A stretch of 64,000 nt of DNA from Antedon mediterranea (taxonomy: Eukaryota; Echinodermata; Crinoidea; Comatulida; Antedonidae): assembly GCF_964355755.1 (NCBI RefSeq), contig NC_092672.1, forward strand, positions 24,364,501 through 24,428,500, written 5' to 3'. Positions 22,782 through 31,308 of the stretch are shown here, piece after piece (within the stretch, counting starts at the first letter, position 1; each line of letters opens with the position of its first letter). Both the position numbers and the translations under genes were made by a program. The notes under the pieces were generated by a model. That model was not told where the DNA came from, made no database searches, and was given only the letters and a program-made list of their open reading frames with translations.

Positions 22782-24833
22782 CTAGTCCATAATAAATTCA
22801 GCAAATCGGTTTGGTAGGTGGTGAGAGCGTTGAGGTCTTGAACAAGACTGAGAAGTTGGTTCATCGTGAATCTGGTTGTAGGGCGGATCATTATCATGAA
22901 CATCTTCAAGGACGGTGTTTGTGGCACCGTCGACAAGCGGAGAAGATATCTCAACAGGAATGACAGGCTGAACTGGGGCAACCACGGTAGGTCCAAATGT
23001 ATTATCCTCATTGTCCGATCCCTCACTCTGGTACTTTCGTGAGGTAAGTGTACTAGGAGCAAGTATAGAGCTAGGAACTTTAAAGCATTCGGATTGCTTA
23101 ACACGGTACGATGTGTTTCGTAACTGGGTTCCACTGAACTTGCGAACGCAACACCATGTACCATCAACAGATACGACAAGGTATCTCTTACGAGCGTTAG
23201 ACTTGTTAAGATCTGCATACAGGTATACGAGATCACCCACCTCCACAAGAGTTGCAGGAGCAAGTTCACGAGTGGGAGCTTTTGAAATTCGACTGTATTT
23301 GTGATTAGAGGTGCGTGATGAGTGCTGTTCGCGGATAAGCTCGAGGTCAGAGAGTGGGATCTGTTCGTGGGAAAACTGGTCACGCTGGGTCCACATCTCA
23401 CGAGCGGATAAACCACGGGAGCGAATGCGTGAGTTGAGTTGTGCGGTTGCACGAGCGAGTGCAATAGGCGAGATAAAACCAGCGTCAGGATCCAAACGAA
23501 GTAGCTCATCTTCCAGTTCTTGAATAGCCTTCTCGGCAATTGGATTTTTATTAACATTTTTAAGTCGGCCTATTTCAATACAGATGCGTTCCTGCTTGAG
23601 TAATGAGTCATTAACAAGTGCTTGGAATCCGGGTGCCCCGTCGGCACGGATAATGGCGTGGGGACCATCAAGGGGACGGAGCTCAACGCACATTCGGATA
23701 AGAGCGTCACGAAGTGAGTTACGCTGTTCGTTGTCAAGAAAACAAGCGACTGTGAATGACGTTACCGCTTCTCTCACAATCAGAATGAATTGACGATTGC
23801 GCTTCATGACATCTGCAGCGAACGTAACACCCACAGTTTCCGGTGGGTCGCCAGTAGACTGATCGATAGAGGCCTTAGGAATTCGGCGAAGGGTGGCGCA
23901 TTGGTGGCAAGATGAGGTGGTGACTTCGATCGATTTATCCATGTCGAGGGCATAAAAATATCGATGTGCCATTTGTTTGAGTTGGTGACAAGTCGGGTGG
24001 TCTAATCGGATGTGTAAGGCAGTAAGCAGGCCATGCAAAAACGGGCGTGGAACAATAATTCTTTCTCGTGGAGGAGCAAGTGGCTCATGAACGAGAGACA
24101 CGAGAAGGTTGTCTTTGCTAAGTGATGCGACAGCGAGGTAGCGTTTGACATCTCTCTTATCGGTAACCTTTTTAGAAGGACGCGTACCTTGGATTAAGTG
24201 GGCGTGTACCCTACGTAAATCAGGGCATTCAGATTGTAGTGAAAGCCATGCGGACCTACTTGTGAAGGGCAACTTGGATTGACCTGTGATGAAATCGTGT
24301 GAAGCGATTCTGAGTACAACTGATTCCTCAGAGCGCTGAACAAAGGAACATACCTGGCAATTGGCATCAATGCATTCAGGAGCATTGCGGCTTGCAAAGT
24401 CTGAGGGAACATTCGCGGAACCAGCTAGGTGTCGAACGGAAACCTGGTATCGGCTAGCAGAGGACAGGAAAGTTGATACTCTGGGGCTCACGGAAAATTC
24501 ACCCCGGCAAAGCTTTTCAAAAGCCTGCTGCACGCACGGTTTACTGTCAGTTAAAACACAAGCTCGTTTAGTAGATTGAACAACATATGGACTAAAATGC
24601 TTAACTGCGACAGCGATTGCCAGGGCTTCGATCTCACACGGGAGCCACGTAAGCTGTCGAGCTCTAAGTTTGGCACTGAAGAATCCGGAGATCCGCAGAC
24701 TATCGTCTCGTCTAATGTATAGTGTTGCCCCAATTCCGTGTCTTTTTACTGAACCATCAGTGACTATCCAAAGCTGGTCATCTGGATGGGGTAACGTGAT
24801 TGTTTGGCTGGTTGTGAGCAACTTTTGAGCAGT
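22782..24833 (-). CDS. Pol, C-terminal part: RNase H and integrase (after the TAG)
   Basis: This frame continues the one above it without a shift, directly after the TAG at 24834-24836; the first residues are TAQKLLTTSQ. The RNase H domain shows LWIVTDGSVKRHGIGATL, CEIEALAIAVAVKHF, VLTDSKPCVQ and HLAGSANVPSDFASRN. The integrase has an HHCC zinc module (LDHPTCHQLKQMAH followed by SSCHQC) and a DDE core with FAADVM, IRADGAPGF and NPIAEKAIQELE. A C-terminal region after about 23330 (DLVYLYAD and Trp-Cys-Cys segment) may be an integrase tail. No envelope-like frame follows. An internal start would have to be non-ATG, so this part is probably not made on its own. Confidence 0.93.
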   Translation of the reverse strand, partial: TAQKLLTTSQTITLPHPDDQLWIVTDGSVKRHGIGATLYIRRDDSLRISGFFSAKLRARQLTWLPCEIEALAIAVAVKHFSPYVVQSTKRACVLTDSKPCVQQAFEKLCRGEFSVSPRVSTFLSSASRYQVSVRHLAGSANVPSDFASRNAPECIDANCQVCSFVQRSEESVVLRIASHDFITGQSKLPFTSRSAWLSLQSECPDLRRVHAHLIQGTRPSKKVTDKRDVKRYLAVASLSKDNLLVSLVHEPLAPPRERIIVPRPFLHGLLTALHIRLDHPTCHQLKQMAHRYFYALDMDKSIEVTTSSCHQCATLRRIPKASIDQSTGDPPETVGVTFAADVMKRNRQFILIVREAVTSFTVACFLDNEQRNSLRDALIRMCVELRPLDGPHAIIRADGAPGFQALVNDSLLKQERICIEIGRLKNVNKNPIAEKAIQELEDELLRLDPDAGFISPIALARATAQLNSRIRSRGLSAREMWTQRDQFSHEQIPLSDLELIREQHSSRTSNHKYSRISKAPTRELAPATLVEVGDLVYLYADLNKSNARKRYLVVSVDGTWCCVRKFSGTQLRNTSYRVKQSECFKVPSSILAPSTLTSRKYQSEGSDNEDNTFGPTVVAPVQPVIPVEISSPLVDGATNTVLEDVHDNDPPYNQIHDEPTSQSCSRPQRSHHLPNRFAEFIMD

Positions 24834-27626
24834 CTAAAAATCTTCACAAAGGGCATCACACCACGTGATTTTGTCTTGGGACTGTCGGCCAGCCACAGCA
24901 TCGTCTAAAGGTGTGAGGATGGAAGCGCAGTTGGGGATAACCCGTGCGAGCACTTTATACGCCCCAATGAACGATCGGAGGCCCTTTACAGTCTTAGGGG
25001 GAGAACACGTAGCGAGCGTCGAAATACGATGTGGATTGGCTCTTAACGTGCCAAGGGACCATGTCCACCCGAGTATAGTGGTAGTTTTTGGGCAGACAAA
25101 TGTTTTACTTGCTGAGAGACTGAGGCCGCATCTATAAAGTTCGGACAGCAGTCGGCGCCAGTTGCAAAGTAACTCATCTAGGGTGTCTCCTCCGCAGTAG
25201 AGATCGTCTGCAATCTTGGCAATGACGCCTTCAGAGAGAAGCTCTCCTAAGACGCGGCAGGTTAGTTCCTCCAGCGCTGTTTCAGATCCTGGCATTCCCA
25301 TAGCAGACCTGGCGTATACACGGATTCCTCTGAAGGGCGTGGCCACTCCGCAGTACTTCATCGATTCGCGTGAAAGCGGTATCTGATAAAATGCCTTAGT
25401 GAGGTCTGTAGAGATAATGTACTTCCACCTAGCGATATGACGAAGTACAGAGTTTACGTCGGGCATTAGTGAAGGCTGAGGTTTCGCGTATCGACCGACA
25501 TCCGCAAAGGCGGTTACAAGGCGGAATCCTCCGCTGTCTTTCTTTACTAAGAATGATGGGTTTAAATATTCTACTTGAATACCCGCATCTTCAGGTCGCA
25601 CAAAAACACCCATCTTCTCTAAGTCGTCGAACTTCTCTTGAAGCTCAACAAGTTTGTCTCGCGAATACTGTGGAAGTCTGCCTTTTCGCTGTGGTGGCTG
25701 TACAGGGCCCATATTAACGACGGCTTGGAAGGGACCGGCTGCGCCATTATAGCATTTGATATGCGGATCAAAAACAACGTCGAACTCTTCGTTAAGAGAT
25801 TTAAATCTTTGTCGGATTGTAGGGGGAATGATACGATCAGGGTCAAGGTGAATTTGCAATGAATGTAGTGTCGATTGTGTGGGGCGTGGTGATGAACTGG
25901 TTTTCACAGGAGGTTTACAAGTGTGGTCATTGGTATTACAATCGTCCGGGACAAAGACAGGGCGTATCTGACAGAAGTGTTCGTTTCGTTTAAGAACCTG
26001 AGGTAATGATGTGTTATTTTCAATGCGAATTTTTCCGTCAATGCTGTGAATAGTACCATACTCTGGCCAGGTAGGAGGTCGATGAGTATAGCTGCGAGGT
26101 TCAAGGGCGAGCTCATTATCATGAGTCGAAACACCTTCTGGGATTTGTAACTCTATGAAGTCACCGGGCCACAGAGTAGTTAAGCTGCTAGGAGCGCGTA
26201 ATACTTGAGCGCGACGAATGGCAGGGGTCTTAGTAGTGTCCTTAGAACCGTACGTATAAGAAGAAGTGTTCCCTATGACTACTTGACGTTTCGCTGGACG
26301 AATGGCGATGTCATTGTTTTCCATAAAGGGTGTGCCTGCCAGAATATCCACATCGAGTCGTTCGACTACGAGGCCGTCAAAGAGAAGTTCAATATGGTCG
26401 CGGGAAAATATAATTGTTGTCTCGCCGACAACCTTTAATGGAGATGAGCCATCTGCTTGGTGGGCTGATTGAGATGATTCTCTAATTTCGGCCGATAGGG
26501 CTGTCGCTGCGGCAAGGGAGATCATATTGCCGGTGGCACCACTGTCGATAGTAATACGTGCCGTGTGGTGATTGTGGAAAACGTCGAGATAGGGAGACTG
26601 TCTGATCTGCACGCGTAGTGCAGCCTGTTCTGTCTGGTTATCCGCTAAACTGGCGTCATCGCTAACGTCAGTCTCCTCGATACCTTCAATGATTCCGATG
26701 ACCTGTCTAGCCCTGACCATGTACTTCCGGTCCTGTTCAGGTAAGTGAATGCATCCACTGAGAAAGTGGGTGTCATGCTTTCGACCAGCCTGTTTGCAAA
26801 GAGGACAAGACTTTAGCTGCCGACGAATATGACTAGTAGTATTACGAGACGTACGAGAAGCGCGTTGATAGTTGACCGTGGGAGGTGTTGCGAAAGTACG
26901 CATTGCGCGTGTGTCTTCTGTAGCACGCAATTCATCGAGAAGGGAATCCATCGCTTGCGAAATTTCGGGCTTTATTGTCGCCAGGGTACGATCTCGCAGA
27001 TCAGTTCCATATCGTTGCTTGACTAGACGCGGGAGATCTTTATGGATAAGGGATAACCAGGTTAACACAATAAAGTTCTCCACAGTAGGTGTCATTTCTT
27101 CATCCTCTGTGATCGCGACGCCGTGATGATTAATTCCGCCTCCAGTGCGAAGCAAATTATCGTCAGCAAATGCCAATAGTCGTTGATACAAATCTTCTGG
27201 ACGTTCACCAGCCTCGAGGTGAATAGTGGCAAAGTCTAAGAAGTGACCTCCGGTCGTTTGGAAACCATAGTGAAGTCGGATGGCCTGCCAGATTTGCGAG
27301 ATGGACGTGGAGCTTTTAACAATTGTGCTTCGAGAAATAATAGGACAGAAGTTTGCGATCTGGCCTAGCATGAGCTCGAGCATGTGTACCTTTTGCTGAG
27401 CAGTACGTCGACGTGCTCTAGGGACAGTGTCATCATCGTCCTCAAATAGGCGGAGAGGAGATGCTCTAGTTTTGGGGCCCCATTGTGTGCCTTCCATCAA
27501 GAATGGAGCAAAATTTTCATCCAACGAAAGTGTATAAATAATGTTCTGCCGCCATGACTCAAATGATTTTATTGTTTCAGTTTTGGTTAAGCTCCACTGT
27601 TTAGGAGCTCTGTTAACGTTCGCCAT
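24834..27626 (-). CDS. Gag-Pol, N-terminal part: gag, protease, reverse transcriptase
   Basis: A 930-codon frame. Residues 1 to about 260 are gag-like, with no frameshift between gag and pol. A zinc-knuckle-like [19 protein letters not shown] lies near 275. The retroviral-type aspartic protease motif [10 protein letters not shown] is near 358. The reverse transcriptase spans about 640-860, with [16 protein letters not shown] near 690, [13 protein letters not shown] near 738 and the catalytic IADDLY near 805, where Y/F-x-DD is more usual. It ends DALCEDF at a TAG that is followed in the same frame by RNase H. The ATG at 27626 is the first in frame and lies about 155 bp inside the 5' LTR. Either the stop is a disabling point mutation, or it is read through. 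Confidence 0.93.
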   Translation of the reverse strand: MANVNRAPKQWSLTKTETIKSFESWRQNIIYTLSLDENFAPFLMEGTQWGPKTRASPLRLFEDDDDTVPRARRRTAQQKVHMLELMLGQIANFCPIISRSTIVKSSTSISQIWQAIRLHYGFQTTGGHFLDFATIHLEAGERPEDLYQRLLAFADDNLLRTGGGINHHGVAITEDEEMTPTVENFIVLTWLSLIHKDLPRLVKQRYGTDLRDRTLATIKPEISQAMDSLLDELRATEDTRAMRTFATPPTVNYQRASRTSRNTTSHIRRQLKSCPLCKQAGRKHDTHFLSGCIHLPEQDRKYMVRARQVIGIIEGIEETDVSDDASLADNQTEQAALRVQIRQSPYLDVFHNHHTARITIDSGATGNMISLAAATALSAEIRESSQSAHQADGSSPLKVVGETTIIFSRDHIELLFDGLVVERLDVDILAGTPFMENNDIAIRPAKRQVVIGNTSSYTYGSKDTTKTPAIRRAQVLRAPSSLTTLWPGDFIELQIPEGVSTHDNELALEPRSYTHRPPTWPEYGTIHSIDGKIRIENNTSLPQVLKRNEHFCQIRPVFVPDDCNTNDHTCKPPVKTSSSPRPTQSTLHSLQIHLDPDRIIPPTIRQRFKSLNEEFDVVFDPHIKCYNGAAGPFQAVVNMGPVQPPQRKGRLPQYSRDKLVELQEKFDDLEKMGVFVRPEDAGIQVEYLNPSFLVKKDSGGFRLVTAFADVGRYAKPQPSLMPDVNSVLRHIARWKYIISTDLTKAFYQIPLSRESMKYCGVATPFRGIRVYARSAMGMPGSETALEELTCRVLGELLSEGVIAKIADDLYCGGDTLDELLCNWRRLLSELYRCGLSLSASKTFVCPKTTTILGWTWSLGTLRANPHRISTLATCSPPKTVKGLRSFIGAYKVLARVIPNCASILTPLDDAVAGRQSQDKITWCDALCEDF

Positions 27627-27762
27627 CCTACCAGCTATATTTGCTGGCTGGTCGTACGCCTCTGTGCGTTAGTGCGATCTCGTAGATAATGGTATGGATG
27701 GGCCTAGGCTAGGCCTAAGTTCAACAACTAATAACTCACTGGTTTTAAGCGGAAGGTCCGAA

Positions 27763-27780
27763 TATCTTGGGCTGCCACCA
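27763..27780 (-). promoter_or_regulatory. Putative tRNA primer-binding site
   Basis: On the minus strand, immediately after the 5' LTR end, the sequence reads TGGTGGCAGCCCAAGATA. Primer-binding sites start TGG because tRNAs end CCA. I could not match it to a specific tRNA from memory. Confidence 0.6.
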
Positions 27781-27942
27781 CGCCAATAAGGTTGATGTTT
27801 ATATGCCACAACTCTACAGATCACACATAGACCGATGTAATGCGAATAATGTATTTTAATAACAGTCAATAACTCAATACAACAACATGGAAATCAAAGC
27901 AACAACGCACGAATAACTCCAGCCCATGAGGGCGCACTGGCG
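27781..27942 (-). repeat. 5' LTR
   Basis: Pairs with 22437-22598 with a single difference in 162 bp. Transcription of the element should start in this copy and run toward lower coordinates. Confidence 0.92.
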
Positions 27943-28444
27943 CTAGAAGGGGTGCCCAAAAATTCGAACAATTTAATAACGTCATTTTGACCATGCCCTT
28001 TTTTAATATATTATGTAGCTATGTAAAAATATTAAATATGACATGTAAAATACCTCTAACATGAGGAAAATATTGTTTCACAATATGACGTCATAAAAGC
28101 CACACCCAATATACTGTATACATAACTTCGTGAAAAAATTAAAGAAATAAATAAATATGGCAAGTTTAGTATCAAATTATAGCTTAATAGATGTACAATA
28201 CCACTTACATGAGGAAAATATAATTTCACAATATAATGACGTTATCAAAGACACAGCCATTATATATTACAAACTTCGTGGGAAAATTTAAGAAATCAAA
28301 TTAATATGGCATGTTTGGTATTAAATTAAAGCTATGACATGTACAAAACCACGGAACTATACAAAATATAATTTTGCCATTACTTAAGCCACACCCATTA
28401 TATAAATATATTACATAACTTTCATAACTACTGTAGATCATTAT
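27943..28444. repeat. Diverged tandem repeat of about 120-150 bp
   Basis: Around 28010-28400 related blocks recur: a GACATGTAAAATACC-like stretch, then ATGAGGAAAATAT, a CACAATATGACG element, AGCCACACCCA and TATATTACATAACTTCGTG. At least three diverged copies can be followed. No gene is present. Confidence 0.55.
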
Positions 28445-28573
28445 AAAGCTCTGTCTACAGCTATCCAACTTTATGTGAGAAATAAATGTGATGTGCACAT
28501 GGTGATGATGATATTTGGGCATAGAGCACACTTTTTTTGTCAAACTTATGTAGTGATAGTGTAGACATAGCTT
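28445..28573. mobile_element. Palindromic MITE, family 'CTCTGTCTACACTATC', copy B
   Basis: Starts AAAGCTCTGTCTACAG and ends with the complement of its left arm (GATAGTGTAGACATAGCTT). It is shorter and more diverged than copy A at 15549-15693. Flanks shared with copy C (for example TAGATCATTATAAAGC upstream and an ACAGGCACA block downstream) show that copies B and C arose by duplication of the surrounding segment. Confidence 0.75.
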
Positions 28574-28641
28574 AAGATTGACAGAAAGATAAACCGCAAC
28601 AGGCACAGAACATGAATTTTAAACTGCCCGGTGATATACTG

Positions 28642-29506
28642 AAATAAAATTAATTATAGATGATATAGTTAGTATACTGTAATCTGTTTAATATTTCAGA
28701 ATATAAGTATACCTTGATCATGAGCATAAGAATAAAAAAAACAATACATTTTACAATGCTTTATAGAAATAATTAAAATTGAAAAATTTAAAAATATTAA
28801 TTTATTAATATAAATTAAGGATATTTATAAGATTATTAATATTAGTCATTTTTTGTGTGTTAGATATTCAGGAATATTATGTACATTTTTTGTAACTTTG
28901 TTTATTATTTAATATTTTCAATAGAATGGCTGGACAGCATTAATGTATGCTGCTTTTGTAGGTAATACAACCATCTGCCAACTGGTCTTAGATGGAGGAG
29001 CTGATGTTAATATGCAGGATAAGGTAAGTCATACACACAGTTTATAACATTAATTTAACCTTCAGTGAAACAAATCAATAAATTGAAACTATTGTTTTTA
29101 GAATTTAGATGACTACCAGTACTATAAGACTTTAGGAAAATCATAGATATTATATAATATCTCTATGGGAAGATCAATTTAGTTGACAATACACTACTGT
29201 AGTATCCATGTTATTATACTATTGTAGTTATATTATAATAATACCAATTCTCGTAACAAACATATTTTAAATATATCTTTTACATTCTTAAAATGAATAG
29301 AATAACACAATACTGGTGTGTGTATATAGGTCAATATAGAAATGATGAATATTATAAGTTATAAACACATGCGTAATAACTTATTTTCTTCTTTTTTACA
29401 AATTCTCATACTATTCTGATTAAATTTGCAATCAAATTTTTTTATTACTGTAAGAACATGTATACTTCAAGTTACTTGTTTACACACTGTTATACCATAA
29501 CATTAA
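28642..29506 (+). repeat. Ankyrin-exon duplication unit 1
   Basis: Begins with ATTATAGATGATATAGTTAG, contains the exon 28925-29023 and its downstream intron, and ends at the TTAA where a piggyBac end starts. The intron part (29024-29502) differs from the same part of unit 2 (30269-30747) at only a handful of bases. Unit 3 at 45003-46180 is more diverged. Confidence 0.85.
28925..29023 (+). CDS. Ankyrin-repeat gene, repeat exon 1
   Basis: Exactly 33 codons, one full ankyrin repeat (NGWTALMYAAFVGNTTICQL and on to DGGADVNMQDK), lie between TTTTCAATAG and GTAAGT. Both ends are phase 0, so copies can be added or lost without breaking frame. The signature TALMYAA, a GNTTICQLVL helix and GADVN match the ankyrin consensus. 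Ankyrin repeats are protein-binding scaffolds; the partner is unknown. Confidence 0.85.
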
Positions 29507-29702
29507 CACGTTCACTGCCACGGCGTATTTATACGTCAAACATTGCGTGTCGCTACTTGCCAAGACGTAATACTACGTCAAAATCGTAGCACTTTTGTAT
29601 TGTATGTAGAATCGCTGGCAGTGGTGATTGGAACAGGAATTATCGCATGGCAGTTTATGAATGATGTACGTAAACGATAATCTAAAAATAAATGTCATAT
29701 GT
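29507..29702 (-). mobile_element. Detached piggyBac right-end fragment
   Basis: It starts directly after a TTAA (29503-29506) with CACGTTCACTGCCACGGCG and is the reverse complement of about 33808-33974, the right end of the full piggyBac element. It keeps about 40 bp (29541-29580) that the full element lacks there. It stops abruptly at the junction with duplication unit 2, so there is no matching other end. Confidence 0.85.
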
Positions 29703-30760
29703 TGGAGTGGTGCAATTGAATATTAACAGCTACCAACACAATTTGAAATTTAAAATAAATTGTCCAGTTTTATAATTGCACTGTAAAATAATCCTATAAA
29801 TGAAATTGTTTAAAACATGTAGGATACCTTTTATTTTCACAATAGTTTTGCATTAAAATAAAATTGATTATAGATGATATAGTTAGTATACTGTTATCTG
29901 TTTAATATTTCAGAATATAAATACCTTGATCATGAGCATAAGAATAGTTTACAAAAAAACAATACATTTTACAATGCTTTGTAGAAATAATCATTTAAAA
30001 TTGATTGTTGTTTTTAGAAAAATTATTTTCAACATTGAAAAAAATATTAACTTTTATTAAATTAAAGATATTTATAAGATTATTAATATTAGTCATTTTT
30101 TGTGTTCGATATTAAGGAATATGATGTACATGTTTTGTAACTTTGTTTATTATTTAATATTTTCAATAGGATGGCTGGACAGCATTAATGTATGCTGCTT
30201 TCGCAGGTAATACAACCATCTGCCAACTGGTCTTAGATGGTGGAGCTGATGTCAATATGCAGGCTAATGTAAGTCATACACACAGTTTATAACATTAATT
30301 TAACCTTCAGTGAAACAAATCAATAAATTGAAACTATTGTTTTTAGAATTTAGATGACTACCAGTACTATAAGACTTTAGGAAAATCATAGATATTATAT
30401 AATATCTCTATGGGAAGATTCATTTAGTTGACAATACACTACTGTAGTATCCATGTTATTATACTATTGTAGTTATATTATAATAATACCAATTCTCGTA
30501 ACAAACATATTTTAAATATATCTTTTGCATTCTTAAAATGAATAGAATAACACAATACTGGTGTGTGTATATAGGTCAATATAGAAATGATGAATATTAT
30601 AAGTTATAAACACATGCGTAATAACTTATTTTCTTCTTTTTTACAAATTCTCATACTATTCTGATTAAATTTGCAATCAAATTTTTTTATTACTGTAAGA
30701 ACATGTATACTTCAAGTTACTTGTTTACACACTGTTATACCATAACATTAATATGTGTAT
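29703..30760 (+). repeat. Ankyrin-exon duplication unit 2
   Basis: Begins GTTGGAGTGGTGCAATTG (also found at 45009 in unit 3), contains the exon 30170-30268 and runs through the TTAA site at 30749-30752, which is empty here, unlike in unit 1. It is nearly identical to unit 1 over exon and intron. Confidence 0.85.
30170..30268 (+). CDS. Ankyrin-repeat gene, repeat exon 2
   Basis: Thirty-three codons (starting DGWTALMYAAFAGNTTICQL, ending DVNMQAN) lie between TTTTCAATAG and GTAAGT, phase 0 at both ends. It differs from the 28925 exon at four residues (N/D, V/A, D/A, K/N). It joins in frame to the exon at 45489 across a 15-kb intron that holds piggyBac, the P2X7-domain element and two minisatellites. 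Confidence 0.85.
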
Positions 30761-31199
30761 TCAATAATATGTTATACACATTTATTTTCCATAATTCATT
30801 GCCGAATGTGCTTTAGAAATAAAGTGTGAAATGAATTTCACACAACAGTTTTTAAATATTTTTGCTATTGATTATTAATTTAACTACTGTACTGTAAATA
30901 AAAAATGCTGATAGCATACACCTCAATCATCAAAGTAAAGTTAAATGGTATTATATTCAGTATGTTTTTATAAATTGATAACACTATCAACCTGGCCTAC
31001 TGTTACCAAAATGGTAGTACCTAGCTAGGCCTAGTTGCTGAGCAACCATCACAATGCCAAACAAAATGATGAATATTATAAGTTATAAACAACAACAACA
31101 ATAACTTATTTTCTTCTTTTTTTACAAATTCTCATACTATTCTGTTTAAATTTGCAATCAAATTTTTGTATTAAGAAAATGTATACTTCAAGTTACTTG

Positions 31200-31308
31200 T
31201 TTAAAAACTGTTGTGTGAAATTCATTTCACACTTTATTTCTAAAGCACATTCGGCAATGAATTATGGAAAATAAATGTGTATAACATATTATTGAATACA
31301 CATATTAA
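31200..31308 (-). repeat. Inverted copy of the duplication-unit tail
   Basis: This is the reverse complement of about 30749-30858 (landmark GTGTGAAATTCATTTCACAC and TTCGGCAATGAATTATGG). It ends at the TTAA (31305-31308) that precedes the piggyBac left end. The two arms face each other about 340 bp apart. Confidence 0.85.

Larger units (their letters stand above)
22437..27942 (-). mobile_element. Ty3/Gypsy-like LTR retrotransposon
   Basis: Two 162-bp direct repeats (22437-22598 and 27781-27942) enclose a minus-strand gag-pol with zinc knuckle, aspartic protease, reverse transcriptase, RNase H and integrase in that order. The order and the reverse-transcriptase sequence point to Ty3/Gypsy; BEL/Pao shares the order, so a tree is needed to be sure. 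A primer-binding-like site starting TGGTGGCAGC follows the 5' LTR and a purine-rich tract precedes the 3' LTR. The LTRs differ by one base (C/T at 22570 against 27914), indicating recent insertion. The flanks share only CTA. It lies in the intron between the exons at 18995 and 28925. One in-frame TAG interrupts the polyprotein. Confidence 0.94.

Noticed and set aside
22697-23557. 286-codon open frame on the minus strand
   Set aside because: It lies within the integrase-coding region in another frame and has no domain; it is an overlap artefact.
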